Shown: positions 17,655-26,375 of the stretch, one piece after another | Layout of the letters: each line of letters opens with the position of its first letter | How positions within the stretch are numbered: the stretch's first letter is position 1 | Assembly (NCBI GenBank): GCA_023144005.1 | Contig: JAGLGN010000005.1 | Span: forward strand, 62,001-126,000 | Direction: 5' to 3' | DNA length: 64,000 nt | From: a bacterium | Lineage (GTDB): Bacteria; AUK180 | The notes under the pieces: model-generated | Told to the model about the DNA's origin: nothing | What the model saw: the letters and a program-made list of their open reading frames with translations, nothing else | Database searches by the model: none | Program-made: the position numbers and the translations under genes

Positions 17655-18824
17655 TTAAAAATCTGTGAAATCCTTATCGATCTTCTCGACCTCTTCTTCC
17701 TTTGTTTCCGCAACATCTGTGGTGGCTTCTCCCGAAGCGCCCCCTTGGATCGAAAATCCCTTAAGAGCCAGATCAAGATCACTTGCCGAATTGGCGTTCT
17801 GCTTGGCAGCTTCCTGTGAGATCTTGCCCTCATTTACAAGGCGTATAAGATGCTGGTCGAAGGTCTGCATACCATACTGGCCGCCTTCTTTCATCGCATC
17901 CTGGATCTCTCCTACACGATGAGGATCCTGTATGAGCTCCTTGATATTTTCATTTACAACCATCACTTCCAGAGCGGGAATACGGCTCTCCATATCAATT
18001 CGGGACAGGAGCCTTTGAGAAATAACACCCCTTAAAGTAAATGCTAATTGAACCCTGATCTGCTCCTGATGCGCAGGAGGGAAAAAATCAATTATTCTAT
18101 TGATGGTCTGGAGTGCGTTCAATGTATGCAGGGTGCCGAATACCAGATGGCCGGTTTCCGCCGCTGAGATAGCAGCTCCGACGGTCTCTTCATCCCTCAT
18201 TTCTCCGACAAGGATAACATCGGGGTCCTGCCGGAGAACATATTTCAATGCATTGTGGAAATTCTTTGTGTCTATGCCGATCTCCCGCTGAGTGATCGAT
18301 GATAAGGAATCATTGTGGATAAACTCGATCGGATCTTCTATTGTAACGATATGTTTCTTGAAATGATGGTTGATGTAATCGACCATCGCGGCAAGGGTTG
18401 TTGATTTCCCCGAACCTGTGGTTCCCGTAACAAGCACCAATCCTCTTTCGTAAGAAGCGAGTTCTTTCAAGACCGGAGGAAGGTGCAGGGTCTTGAAGGA
18501 GGGTATGCTTATGGGGACATGCCTGATAACCGCGCCGATATTGCCCTTTTCAAAAAATACATTAATACGGAATCTGGCGACATCAGGCTCTTCAAAGGCG
18601 ATATCCATTTCTCTATCTGAGATAAATTTATTATATTTTTCCTCGGTAACAGCAAAATATCTCGCGATCTTGTCCATTCCAGAAGCGGGGATGGCGGGGA
18701 AATTGGAAGTGACCAATTCACCATTGATACGCATGATCGGCGGCTTACCGGTTCGAAAATGCAGATCAGAAGCCTTCTTTTCAACCATTGTTATTAGAAT
18801 ATTTTTGATGGGATTAACAGCCAT
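17655..18824 (-). CDS. pilT: type IV pilus retraction ATPase PilT
   Basis: The 389-residue hexameric secretion ATPase has an N-terminal PAS-like domain (ASDLHFRTGKPP), Walker A GTTGSGKST (about 134-142), Asp box TIEDPIE, Walker B VILVGEMRD and His box TLHTLNA. The absence of zinc-binding cysteines and the order of motifs match PilT rather than PilB. The final 40 residues are an acidic tail beyond the usual family end. It depolymerises type IV pili from the cytoplasmic base. No pilin or pilB genes occur in the window. It has its own promoter and a GAGGTG ribosome site and leads the uvrD-PAP2-mnmG operon. Confidence 0.93.
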   Translation of the reverse strand: MAVNPIKNILITMVEKKASDLHFRTGKPPIMRINGELVTSNFPAIPASGMDKIARYFAVTEEKYNKFISDREMDIAFEEPDVARFRINVFFEKGNIGAVIRHVPISIPSFKTLHLPPVLKELASYERGLVLVTGTTGSGKSTTLAAMVDYINHHFKKHIVTIEDPIEFIHNDSLSSITQREIGIDTKNFHNALKYVLRQDPDVILVGEMRDEETVGAAISAAETGHLVFGTLHTLNALQTINRIIDFFPPAHQEQIRVQLAFTLRGVISQRLLSRIDMESRIPALEVMVVNENIKELIQDPHRVGEIQDAMKEGGQYGMQTFDQHLIRLVNEGKISQEAAKQNANSASDLDLALKGFSIQGGASGEATTDVAETKEEEVEKIDKDFTDF

Positions 18825-18840
18825 AATGCACCTCTTTTAT

Positions 18841-18870
18841 ATTATAATGAATTTTTACAAAAATGTAAAA
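18841..18870 (-). promoter_or_regulatory. pilT operon promoter with an overlapping perfect inverted repeat
   Basis: On the minus strand TTTACA (18864-18869) and TATAAT (18841-18846) are 17 bp apart. A perfect 7-bp inverted repeat, TTTTACA-N4-TGTAAAA (18853-18870), covers the -35 hexamer and the upstream half of the spacer. That placement is typical of a repressor operator; the regulator is unknown. Confidence 0.6.
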
Positions 18871-18908
18871 TCGAATTATAGGGACGGTGCTTTACTTCTT
18901 TCACTTAC

Positions 18909-19469
18909 TTATTGTTCCTCACACGATCCCAGACATATCAGCCGAGCAGCATATTCCAGACGCTCAAGGTTGATATACGCGGACAAGAGGTCTTCGCCGA
19001 AAGCAATGGCTCCATGTCTGCAAAGTATCATCGCCTTGATACCTTCATATGCCGCCGAAGCGGCGGCGGCAGCCAGATCAGCAGAGCCGGCAGGATAATA
19101 CTTCACAGCGGGAACATCACCCAGCATATCGCCGCCCTCCGGAATCTGTGTCAGATCGATCTCTACTCCCTTGAGCGTTAATGCCGTAGTATGAACTGGA
19201 TGCGCGTGGATGATGGCGTTAATATTCGGTAAAGCGGCGTACAGGCCGAGATGCATTGAAGTCTCCATCGAAGGCACTGCCGTACCCTTGATGACCCTCC
19301 CTTTTATATCCACGGTAATGATATTATCCTCAAGCACCATTGATTTCGGAATACCGGAGGGAGTTATTTGAAAATGGCCATCCTGCATCCTTTGCGACAG
19401 GTTTCCCTGATTAGATGTTACATATCCCCTTTCATAGATGAGTTTAGAAAATCGGACAATCGAGCTCAA
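18909..19469 (-). CDS. class II aldolase/adducin-family protein (fuculose-phosphate aldolase-like)
   Basis: The 186-residue protein is the usual size for zinc-dependent class II aldolases or the related sugar-phosphate epimerases. It shows IVRFSKLIYERGYVTSNQGNLS (substrate loop), SMETSMHLGLY (catalytic Glu), the zinc ligands in IIHAHPVHT, and the third His in CRHGAI. The substrate is probably a short sugar phosphate, but cannot be named. The start is TTG 19469, which overlaps the TGA of the DUF3160 gene (TTGA), indicating translational coupling. The chain is a little shorter at the C-terminus than E. coli FucA. Confidence 0.87.
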   Translation of the reverse strand: MSSIVRFSKLIYERGYVTSNQGNLSQRMQDGHFQITPSGIPKSMVLEDNIITVDIKGRVIKGTAVPSMETSMHLGLYAALPNINAIIHAHPVHTTALTLKGVEIDLTQIPEGGDMLGDVPAVKYYPAGSADLAAAAASAAYEGIKAMILCRHGAIAFGEDLLSAYINLERLEYAARLICLGSCEEQ

Positions 19470-21427
19470 TTAAGAAACTCCGGCTTCTCCACCTTGCCGC
19501 TATTGAGAAGTACTTCGAACTCCTCATCTGTGAGGCGTTTATCCATCGGCATTTTGAACTCATAATAATTGAATACCGGTCCGGCAAAAGCCACTTTCTC
19601 ACCTGCCTTCTCCACTGATATCAGGATGGAAAAACCTCCGACACCCTCTTCAAGCACCATTGATGAATTGCCATCGGTGTGAACATCGGCGATCAGAACG
19701 GCTTTTTTTGTTTTCTCATCAATATTTTTAAATATCCGGCCGATAAGATCCGGGAATTTATAAAAATACTCGCCATCATTCTCGCTCAACACTCCTTTGT
19801 TTTCAAGTATTTCAAGCATGCGTGATGACATCTTGGAAAGGATGATGAATTTTTCGTGCATATCGTAGTCATCATTAAAGAATCCGCCCGCCATATCGGT
19901 CAGCTTGAGAAAACGGGTCCAAAATTCAACATTATTCTCCGGAAATCCCGCAAGGAAGTTCTTCCTGGGACCCGGACGGGGACGAAATGATGTCGCTTTC
20001 ATCGTATACGACTGCTTCACATAAAGTATTGTATCATGTCTCAATTCCGCCCAAGAACCAAGAAAGCTCCGCGCCAGACGCTTCTCCCACTTTTTGTTTT
20101 TCGGAATATTGTCCAAAAGAGCGGAGAGTGTATGTATCCATCCGGTATATACCGTGGAATACCACTCATCCTCCTTCATGGAAGAAAAGACTTTTCGCAT
20201 CTTGTCCATCATCTCATCGTAGCCTTCATAATTAGAATCCCCGGTAAGAGAAAGGACAGAGGCAGCGTAATCGAATCCCAGCACATTAAGAAGGTCCAGT
20301 CCGCGAGGCATTCCTCGTACTCCGCCGGATAAAGTGAACGGAGCGGGGGATTTTCCCTCATATTTGTCCACCCACGGAAAAACAAGGCGTGAGAATAAAT
20401 AGGAATCCAGTACAAAGCGCTGGCCGAAAAAGCGCAGGCCTATTGTTGCCTTGAGGTTTTCCTCTCCTTCCGCTGTATTCTCGGCACTAAGGTCACCAAG
20501 GCCGGAGTAGATCATCGGCGCGGGAAGCTTAGCTACACCATTTCGGAAATTTACGATTTCGCTTTCCGATAAGGAATTGAAGCCGTTTACGCCGGGGTGC
20601 TGAAAACGCAAAGCGTCATAATGGATCAGGATCAGATCATCACTGCGGCCGATCAAAAAAGAAATGGGATCAAAGATCTGATGCCATTTTTCATTTAATA
20701 CGGTATTGCCGACCACATTTACTGTCAGGATGATCGCGGCGGCGGTCTGCCGGTTCAATTCCGCCTCGCTCACCTTATTATTCTGAGCAAGAAATGTCAT
20801 TCTTCCCATATACATCATCGCCTTAAAATAATTCTTCAACTCCTGCGTTCTCGTATAATGCCCGCGGGGTTTATATTGGGAATAATCCTCATTGTATTTA
20901 AAGAGATGGCTTTCCTCAAAGCCGCTTGCTCCCGTAATAAGTTTCAACTCGCTTTTTTCTTTATTGTTCAGAACTATCGAAGAAGGCCCGTTGAGCAGGG
21001 CATATGACACCTTCAGATATGATATCAGGAGTTCAAGGCCGTCTCTTGATAGCTGAGAATGATACTCATGTTTTTCCACTGTCCTGATCGTACTTTTTAA
21101 AAGCTCCGACAGCGCAGGAATGAATTCATTGGTCTCCTTTCTCTGCAGCGACTTGTCAAAAAGGACATGGAAGATGTGTGTAACCGCATCAGAAGTGATG
21201 AGGATCGGTGTTTTCCTGTTTCTCAGATTACGGTAAAATTTCTCCAGATCTGGTTCATACCCCTCAACGATAGCCCACCCTTCGATGCGTATGTCCTGAG
21301 GAAGCGCAAATGATTCTTCTATTTGTTTAAGGTTTACGGGTTCGAAACCTTTTTTTGCCTTGCGCATGCCAAACGGCACGCTAAGCAGCAGAGTCACCAT
21401 TATCAATACTAATATACTCTTTCTCAC
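19466..21427 (-). CDS. secreted DUF3160-family protein
   Basis: The 653-residue protein starts at GTG 21427 with AGGAGAG upstream. An N-terminal hydrophobic signal (MRKSILVLIMVTLLLSVPFG) implies export. The family-typical segment RKTPILITSDAVTHIFHVLFDKSL follows at about residue 75, and the rest matches the long helical DUF3160 pattern (QRFVLDSYLFSRLVFP, PRGLDLLNVLGFDYAA, ADVHTD). DUF3160 proteins are extracytoplasmic and uncharacterised; no catalytic assignment is justified. Its coupling to a cytosolic aldolase is odd, since the two act in different compartments. Confidence 0.85.
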   Translation of the reverse strand: MRKSILVLIMVTLLLSVPFGMRKAKKGFEPVNLKQIEESFALPQDIRIEGWAIVEGYEPDLEKFYRNLRNRKTPILITSDAVTHIFHVLFDKSLQRKETNEFIPALSELLKSTIRTVEKHEYHSQLSRDGLELLISYLKVSYALLNGPSSIVLNNKEKSELKLITGASGFEESHLFKYNEDYSQYKPRGHYTRTQELKNYFKAMMYMGRMTFLAQNNKVSEAELNRQTAAAIILTVNVVGNTVLNEKWHQIFDPISFLIGRSDDLILIHYDALRFQHPGVNGFNSLSESEIVNFRNGVAKLPAPMIYSGLGDLSAENTAEGEENLKATIGLRFFGQRFVLDSYLFSRLVFPWVDKYEGKSPAPFTLSGGVRGMPRGLDLLNVLGFDYAASVLSLTGDSNYEGYDEMMDKMRKVFSSMKEDEWYSTVYTGWIHTLSALLDNIPKNKKWEKRLARSFLGSWAELRHDTILYVKQSYTMKATSFRPRPGPRKNFLAGFPENNVEFWTRFLKLTDMAGGFFNDDYDMHEKFIILSKMSSRMLEILENKGVLSENDGEYFYKFPDLIGRIFKNIDEKTKKAVLIADVHTDGNSSMVLEEGVGGFSILISVEKAGEKVAFAGPVFNYYEFKMPMDKRLTDEEFEVLLNSGKVEKPEFLN

Positions 21428-21447
21428 AGTACTCTCCTATATGGAAT

Positions 21448-21476
21448 ATCATATAATTTTTCTTCGGGAAAAGCAA
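21448..21476 (-). promoter_or_regulatory. promoter of the DUF3160-aldolase pair
   Basis: On the minus strand TTGCTT (21471-21476) and TATGAT (21448-21453) are separated by 17 bp. The leader is about 14 bases and holds AGGAGAG before GTG 21427. Confidence 0.55.
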
Positions 21477-21524
21477 TTTCTTAGTGCTTGATTCATAAAA
21501 ACGAGGACAATGGAATGCTTAGAT

Positions 21525-21553
21525 TTGAAAAAGAACAGCGCTTATTCTATAAT
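21525..21553 (+). promoter_or_regulatory. promoter directly abutting the IMPACT-family start codon
   Basis: TTGAAA (21525-21530), a 17-bp spacer and a consensus TATAAT (21548-21553) are followed after five bases by ATG 21559. RNA would start at or within a base or two of the ATG, and no ribosome site is present. Confidence 0.65.
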
Positions 21554-21558
21554 ACACC

Positions 21559-21927
21559 ATGGGACACAATATGAAAGGCCGAAGTATCGTTTTGGAAGAG
21601 AAAGGCTCGAAATTTCTCGGAGTAACTTTTACTATTAATTCAAAGGAGGATATCTCGGGGCTTTTGAAGATGTTGAAAAAAACAAAACCGTATTCGAAAG
21701 GGACGCATTATATGTACGCCTATCGGATTGAGACGGGCAGCGGCATTGATGAGGGTAAAAGCGATGATGGAGAGGCCGGTAGCGGAATAAACATACTTCA
21801 GGTATTGAAAACAAAAAATGCAAGCAATGTTATAACCTTTGTTATACGCTGGTACGGCGGCAAGCACCTGGGCGGGAAACGCTTCCGTCTGATCAAAAAA
21901 GCGGCTGTCCTTTCGCTAGTGTTATGA
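21559..21927 (+). CDS. short IMPACT/YigZ (UPF0029)-family protein
   Basis: The 122-residue protein consists only of the IMPACT fold. It matches the family core: KGSKFLGVTF near the start, HYMYAYRIE, the SDDGEAGSGINILQVL signature and NVITFVIRWYGGKHLGGKR. Bacterial YigZ proteins are usually about 200 residues with a second C-terminal domain, which is missing here, so this resembles the minimal form. Eukaryotic IMPACT modulates GCN2; the bacterial role is not settled. The gene appears leaderless. A second ATG at 21571 is possible but has no better signal. Confidence 0.8.
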   Translation: MGHNMKGRSIVLEEKGSKFLGVTFTINSKEDISGLLKMLKKTKPYSKGTHYMYAYRIETGSGIDEGKSDDGEAGSGINILQVLKTKNASNVITFVIRWYGGKHLGGKRFRLIKKAAVLSLVL

Positions 21928-21955
21928 TTCATAAATACTAAATTAAGGCGGTCAA

Positions 21956-21985
21956 TTGGACATTTTCCATTTAATCAATTATAAT
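21956..21985 (+). promoter_or_regulatory. promoter six bases upstream of the next secreted-protein gene
   Basis: TTGGAC (21956-21961), an 18-bp spacer and TATAAT (21980-21985) lie six bases before ATG 21992, again pointing to an RNA that starts at the codon. Confidence 0.55.
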
Positions 21986-21991
21986 TTTCAT

Positions 21992-22840
21992 ATGAGGTAC
22001 CGGATGAAAAAGTATATTATTTCTATAATATTGATATTCTTTGCTGTTAATGGGAGCTCCAGCGAATTACAGATGGATGTATTTGACCTTGACAATAATT
22101 ATCTGGGCTGGGATCAATATGCCATTCATAAAAAGGCAAGCTACAGCTCAGGCAAAGATAATTCTCCGATCACATATTATATTTTTTCTGCTGGGCGCTA
22201 TCTGGAAAAACAGATCGTTTCAAAAAGCAAGATCTCATCCAAGGACGAAGGGGGCTCTAAATTTATCAGCGGACATTCCCAGGATTCGGATTTTGAAGCG
22301 GATAATTATAAGACCAAAGAGAAAGCCGCGTATTCCGAACCCGACCATCTCTATCAGGGAATGATCGTGATAGATGATAAGGGGAATTGTGTTTATTTCA
22401 GGTCAGAAGAGGCGTTACCGGATAATCCCGAACAAAAAAGAGAAGTAAAGGTACAATGGGTACCCGAAAAAAAGGGGTATATATTTTCCATTTGGGACCC
22501 TAGCGCATTGGAAAGCGAGCAGGTCGAGAACGGTTTTCTGAACACCGGGCATATGATGCCGGTTCTATCTACATTCCCCTTTCTTTTTGATATCTTCAGC
22601 ATCGCATCAGAGGCAAAAGAGGGAGACAAACTGGAATTCATTGATCCATATCACCTGAAGATGATCATCATAACGAAAAGTATGGCGACCCGGGATTCAT
22701 TGACCCTTGATCAGGAGACCGTACAGGAGCCCAAAGGGAATACGCGCTTCTATCCAATTGAGGTGAAGGTTCTGGATACCGTACTGGATAAGGGAAATCC
22801 CACCGATAGCCGTTTCATGCTCAAGTATAAGTTTAAATAA
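21992..22840 (+). CDS. predicted secreted protein of unknown function
   Basis: The protein has 282 residues with a cleavable signal peptide (KKYIISIILIFFAVNGSSS) and a mature domain rich in charged beta-strand segments (DLDNNYLGWDQY, GMIVIDDKGNCVYFR, QWVPEKKGYIFSIWDPS). I recognise no family. Two starts compete: ATG 21992, which sits six bases after the -10 and fits leaderless expression, and ATG 22004, which has GAGG at 21994-21997 but only about five bases of leader before that site. Both give the same mature protein. It is followed by a repeat-bearing spacer. Confidence 0.7.
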   Translation: MRYRMKKYIISIILIFFAVNGSSSELQMDVFDLDNNYLGWDQYAIHKKASYSSGKDNSPITYYIFSAGRYLEKQIVSKSKISSKDEGGSKFISGHSQDSDFEADNYKTKEKAAYSEPDHLYQGMIVIDDKGNCVYFRSEEALPDNPEQKREVKVQWVPEKKGYIFSIWDPSALESEQVENGFLNTGHMMPVLSTFPFLFDIFSIASEAKEGDKLEFIDPYHLKMIIITKSMATRDSLTLDQETVQEPKGNTRFYPIEVKVLDTVLDKGNPTDSRFMLKYKFK

Positions 22841-23013
22841 GGCATAAAAACGGTACACAAGTGCACAAGGCATAGAAGATTGTTCAAAAGTTCAAAGGTT
22901 CATCATTCCCACGCCGTCATCCTGAGCTTCTTGCGAAGGATCCCCCCTTTCTTTATGTTACACCTTCCACACCACACATCACACGCCTCAGTTTATTAAC
23001 ACTCGAGTGTTTC
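22841..23013. repeat. short spacer with three dispersed repeat words
   Basis: The spacer contains ACAAGTGCACAAGG (22857-22870), identical over 14 bases to the reverse complement of 48378-48391. It also contains a TTCAAAGGTTCA-type word (22882-22902) matching 8479-8500, and a TCATCCTGAG...CGAAGGATC imperfect palindrome (about 22917-22942). That palindrome resembles the GTCATTCTGAGCGAAG-type element I recall as scattered through many bacterial genomes. Confidence 0.55.
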
Positions 23014-23042
23014 TTTGTTTTTTCGTAAATATTTGGTAAAAT
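23014..23042 (+). promoter_or_regulatory. candidate promoter of the polysaccharide cluster
   Basis: TAAAAT (23037-23042) lies nine bases before ATG 23052, with a weak TTTGTT (23014-23019) 17 bp upstream. A palindrome ACTCGAGT lies just before it. No ribosome site is seen before the ATG. Confidence 0.4.
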
Positions 23043-23051
23043 CTTTAGACA

Positions 23052-24149
23052 ATGAGCAGATACTTTTTTAAACGGCTGAAGGATGAGTTCAGAAGACGCC
23101 TGCCCTTTGACCGTGCCTTATTAAATGGCTACTCACTTCCTCCACTTAGAATTGATATTGAGCTTACGCACAATTGCAATTTAAAGTGCACGATGTGCTC
23201 ATTTGTGGATGGAAATGAGATCAATAAATATTTCTCAAATCCCAAGAGGTCAAAGCATGAATCAGCGGAGGAATACCCCTCTATTGAAAGGTGGAAAAGG
23301 TTCATAAACGATATCTCTTCTTTCAAGCCGACGATCAATCTTTCAGGCGGAGAGCCCCTGATCTTCCCCCATCTATGGGAATTGCTGGATCTTTTGAAGG
23401 AAAAAAGATTTATTACCACGATGACCACCAATGCCTCGCTGATAAACGAGGAGATCGCGGAGAAGTTGGTCCGCTCAGATATCGATGCTTTGGTCATTTC
23501 CATCGACGGCGATCGCGGGACACATGACAGGATAAGGGGTGTTAACGGAAGTTTTGACAAAGCCTTGCAGGGTATCAAAAATATTAAAGCGGTAAAGACA
23601 GCGCTTGGTGCCAAAACTCCACGGCTTGTCATCAATACTACTATCTCATGGGAGAATTACTCCGACCTATCCTTTGTAAAGAAGCTTTTTCCTGAAATAC
23701 TGCCCTATAAATGGAACATATCTCATTTATTCCTGGGTAATGGCGATATTGCTTTGAAAGACCTTTCGGTCTTATACAATGAGCGCGATGACATCAAGCC
23801 CTTAAAAGTTATCTACGGCAGAATAGATACCGCTACGCTTGGCAAAGAGATACGGGAGCTAAGGTCATCGTCCCTGCCCATCTCATTTCTTCCATCTATT
23901 GATGGAGAGAAATTGAAAGCCTTCTATGAGGACCCCGCGAAGACCCTGCGGAATAAATGCTCATATCCGTATTTCTCGGTGGGGGTACAGGGTGACGGGA
24001 CCATTATCACTTGTATGTACACACCGATGGGAACAATAGATGATGATTTCCGAAGTATTTGGAATTCCGACCGTTATAAGGAATTCCGGCAAATGCTGAA
24101 CGAAAGGATTTTTTCAAAATGTTCGAGGTGCTGCGGGCTATATGAATAA
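23052..24149 (+). CDS. radical SAM/SPASM-type protein at the head of the polysaccharide cluster
   Basis: The 365-residue protein has the radical SAM cluster motif CNLKCTMC (about 43-50), which binds a [4Fe-4S] cluster and SAM, followed by NLSGGEPLIF, MTTNASL and VISIDGDRGTHDRIRG. The C-terminal region has additional cysteines (NKCSYPY, TCMYTP, FSKCSRCCG), consistent with a SPASM-like auxiliary cluster domain. Such enzymes inside O-antigen or exopolysaccharide loci are common, but their substrates are mostly unknown. The gene overlaps the sugar transferase by eight bases, so it is translated with the cluster. Confidence 0.9.
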   Translation: MSRYFFKRLKDEFRRRLPFDRALLNGYSLPPLRIDIELTHNCNLKCTMCSFVDGNEINKYFSNPKRSKHESAEEYPSIERWKRFINDISSFKPTINLSGGEPLIFPHLWELLDLLKEKRFITTMTTNASLINEEIAEKLVRSDIDALVISIDGDRGTHDRIRGVNGSFDKALQGIKNIKAVKTALGAKTPRLVINTTISWENYSDLSFVKKLFPEILPYKWNISHLFLGNGDIALKDLSVLYNERDDIKPLKVIYGRIDTATLGKEIRELRSSSLPISFLPSIDGEKLKAFYEDPAKTLRNKCSYPYFSVGVQGDGTIITCMYTPMGTIDDDFRSIWNSDRYKEFRQMLNERIFSKCSRCCGLYE

Positions 24150-25473
24150 GCGGAACATTTTCCTTTTATTTCTCGATCTCGTGACCGCGTTCCTGATAGT
24201 ATTCTTCATTTACCGCATCAGATTCGGATTTGAGATACCCGCTTCACATAAGCTGACATTCATCCTTCTTATCACATCACCTATTCTATTGATCACCTTC
24301 GGTCTGCTGATGGGGAATTACACAAAGAAGAACAGTATTGATCTTGAGATCGCGGGAAACCTTTTTCTTTCAGGGTTAATAACTTATTTCATCTTTTTCC
24401 TGGCGTTAATGATCATCAGGATCTATCTGAAGAGCCTGGAATTTTCCGCACCGGTACTTATTCTATTTTCTCTGGCGATACCATTTGTGCTCTTGATACT
24501 CCATATATTGGCGGGACGATTCGCATCGAGAGCCAAACATAAAGAAACGCTGCTAATAGTCGGCTACAAAAAAAGCGATCGCAACACATTGGACAAGTAC
24601 CTTAATGATATCATGGACATTTACAATATAGTCGGCACGGTCGGGGATGAACTTCGGGGAATGCCTGCTTTTACAGAGGACAGAGATATCTTCTCGCTCA
24701 TAGAGCAGTACGATGTCAGTAATATATTATTTGCCCGCTCTGTAGATCATTCACTTATTGAAAAGTTGGTGCTTTCCGGATCACTCTTTACGACATCTTT
24801 GCTCTTCACACCGGAACTATACGAGGAATTCAACCGCTGGGGCAAGGTGCGGCCATATCCCCGATTGCCGCTTTTTGAACTTGATATTAATCCCATACGG
24901 GGAGGAAACCAATTATTTAAAAGGATCTTTGATATTCTTTTCAGCATTGTAGGGCTCGTTGTCTTCCTTCCATTCGGAATGATAATTGCCCTGCTAATAT
25001 TGGCTGATTCGCCGGGGAAGGTATTCTTCACACAGATAAGGCTGGGGATCTATGCGAAACCGTTCAAGGTGATTAAATTCAGGACCATGTTCAGGAACGC
25101 GGAAAAGGAGTCCGGCCCTAAGTGGACGGAGCCCAATGATACCCGAATCACCAAGACCGGAAGGATATTAAGGCGCTTGAGCCTGGACGAGATCCCGCAA
25201 TTAATGAATATCCTGGCGGGGCAGATGTCACTTGTGGGGCCGAGGCCTGAAAGGCCGTTCTTCGTGGAGAAACACTCTGCTCTCAAGGGGATAAGGATGC
25301 TGGTTAAACCGGGCCTGACAGGGCTGGCACAGATCAATGGGAGATATGAACTAACTCCTGAAGAGAAGGCGGCATTCGATCTGCAATTTATTAATAATTT
25401 TTCTCTTTCCATGTACTTTTCCATAATTATACGCACGGTAATCATTATTATTGGCGGTAAAGGGGTAAGATAA
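24142..25473 (+). CDS. polyprenyl-phosphate sugar-1-phosphate transferase (initiating glycosyltransferase)
   Basis: The 443-residue membrane enzyme has four or five N-terminal membrane segments (to about residue 125), a CoA-binding-like cytosolic domain, one more hydrophobic segment (about 268-290), and a C-terminal bacterial sugar transferase domain with KVIKFRTMFRNAE, RITKTGRILRRLSLDEIPQL, SLVGPRPERP and KPGLTGLAQINGR. It should load the first sugar phosphate onto undecaprenyl phosphate to begin repeat-unit assembly, like WbaP/WcaJ. The sugar cannot be inferred. It is coupled by overlap to the radical SAM gene upstream and the Wzz-like gene downstream. Confidence 0.95.
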   Translation: MNKRNIFLLFLDLVTAFLIVFFIYRIRFGFEIPASHKLTFILLITSPILLITFGLLMGNYTKKNSIDLEIAGNLFLSGLITYFIFFLALMIIRIYLKSLEFSAPVLILFSLAIPFVLLILHILAGRFASRAKHKETLLIVGYKKSDRNTLDKYLNDIMDIYNIVGTVGDELRGMPAFTEDRDIFSLIEQYDVSNILFARSVDHSLIEKLVLSGSLFTTSLLFTPELYEEFNRWGKVRPYPRLPLFELDINPIRGGNQLFKRIFDILFSIVGLVVFLPFGMIIALLILADSPGKVFFTQIRLGIYAKPFKVIKFRTMFRNAEKESGPKWTEPNDTRITKTGRILRRLSLDEIPQLMNILAGQMSLVGPRPERPFFVEKHSALKGIRMLVKPGLTGLAQINGRYELTPEEKAAFDLQFINNFSLSMYFSIIIRTVIIIIGGKGVR

Positions 25474-26375
25474 TGAAAAAAATAACGGTCATTTCCTTGG
25501 TTATTGCTATTGCATTTGCTATGATTTTCATGCTCATTACGGGAGCAAAGGACATGAAACTGCAGATACGCTCCACCTTTATTCCCCAACTCTCGATCTC
25601 CTATTTAAAAACCCTGAACGGGTCGCAATTCTACGGCCAGAAGGATTTCAATATTCAGACCTACGGTGAGATACTCACGAGAGGTACCGTATTGGAAGAT
25701 ATCAATAAGGCCTTGCCCGGGATACAGGCGACCGGCATATCCTATGACCGCAGAGAGGATTCCAAGATACTCGATATCACGATAGTCGTATCGGCGAAGG
25801 ATGTCGAGAACCCGGAATTGGTCGGAGTTGTGATCGAGAATTATTTTGAGATTCTACTGTCAAAAATGAGCGAAAGATCACATCTGATGATCAAAGAGCA
25901 GATGGGAATTCTCATGGCTAAATTAGACGAACTGGAGAAGGGGCTGAAGAGCGATATCGAAAAGGGTACTCATGAAAAATTCGGCCGTTTCTTCAGAAAA
26001 TACAGGGTGAATTACGGCAATGCGCCCATACCCGGGGATGTGATGCTGCATGGTCAGGGATATTCCGCTTCTACCCTCATACTTGATCAACTTAAAACCA
26101 TCGACCCCGGCAAAGGCCCTGCATTTGATACGGAATTAACGGATTATATCAAGAGATTGAACCGATACAATCAATCCTTCTCGGACGCGATGAGATTGGA
26201 GAGTATAGAGAATGAGATCGCATTTTTATCCATAGCGAAGATCTCGCCCTTGTATCATATCGGGTCACATAAGATCACCGGATCGTGGAAAAGGATATTA
26301 ATTAAGGCATTTGCTGTCTTTCTCGCCCTGTTTCTGATAATTTTTACAATACTCTATGTCGCAAAAAAAGATTGA
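25473..26375 (+). CDS. Wzz/PCP-like membrane protein (chain-length or export co-polymerase)
   Basis: The 300-residue protein has the layout of polysaccharide co-polymerases: one membrane segment at each end (about 5-22 and 274-296) and a large extracytoplasmic part with a helical middle (about 120-200, EQMGILMAKLDELEKGLK). No tyrosine-kinase domain is attached. Sequence similarity to Wzz is too weak to see by eye, so the call rests on topology and on its position between the initiating transferase and the polymerase gene. It overlaps both neighbours, the next by 20 bases. Confidence 0.6.
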   Translation: MKKITVISLVIAIAFAMIFMLITGAKDMKLQIRSTFIPQLSISYLKTLNGSQFYGQKDFNIQTYGEILTRGTVLEDINKALPGIQATGISYDRREDSKILDITIVVSAKDVENPELVGVVIENYFEILLSKMSERSHLMIKEQMGILMAKLDELEKGLKSDIEKGTHEKFGRFFRKYRVNYGNAPIPGDVMLHGQGYSASTLILDQLKTIDPGKGPAFDTELTDYIKRLNRYNQSFSDAMRLESIENEIAFLSIAKISPLYHIGSHKITGSWKRILIKAFAVFLALFLIIFTILYVAKKD

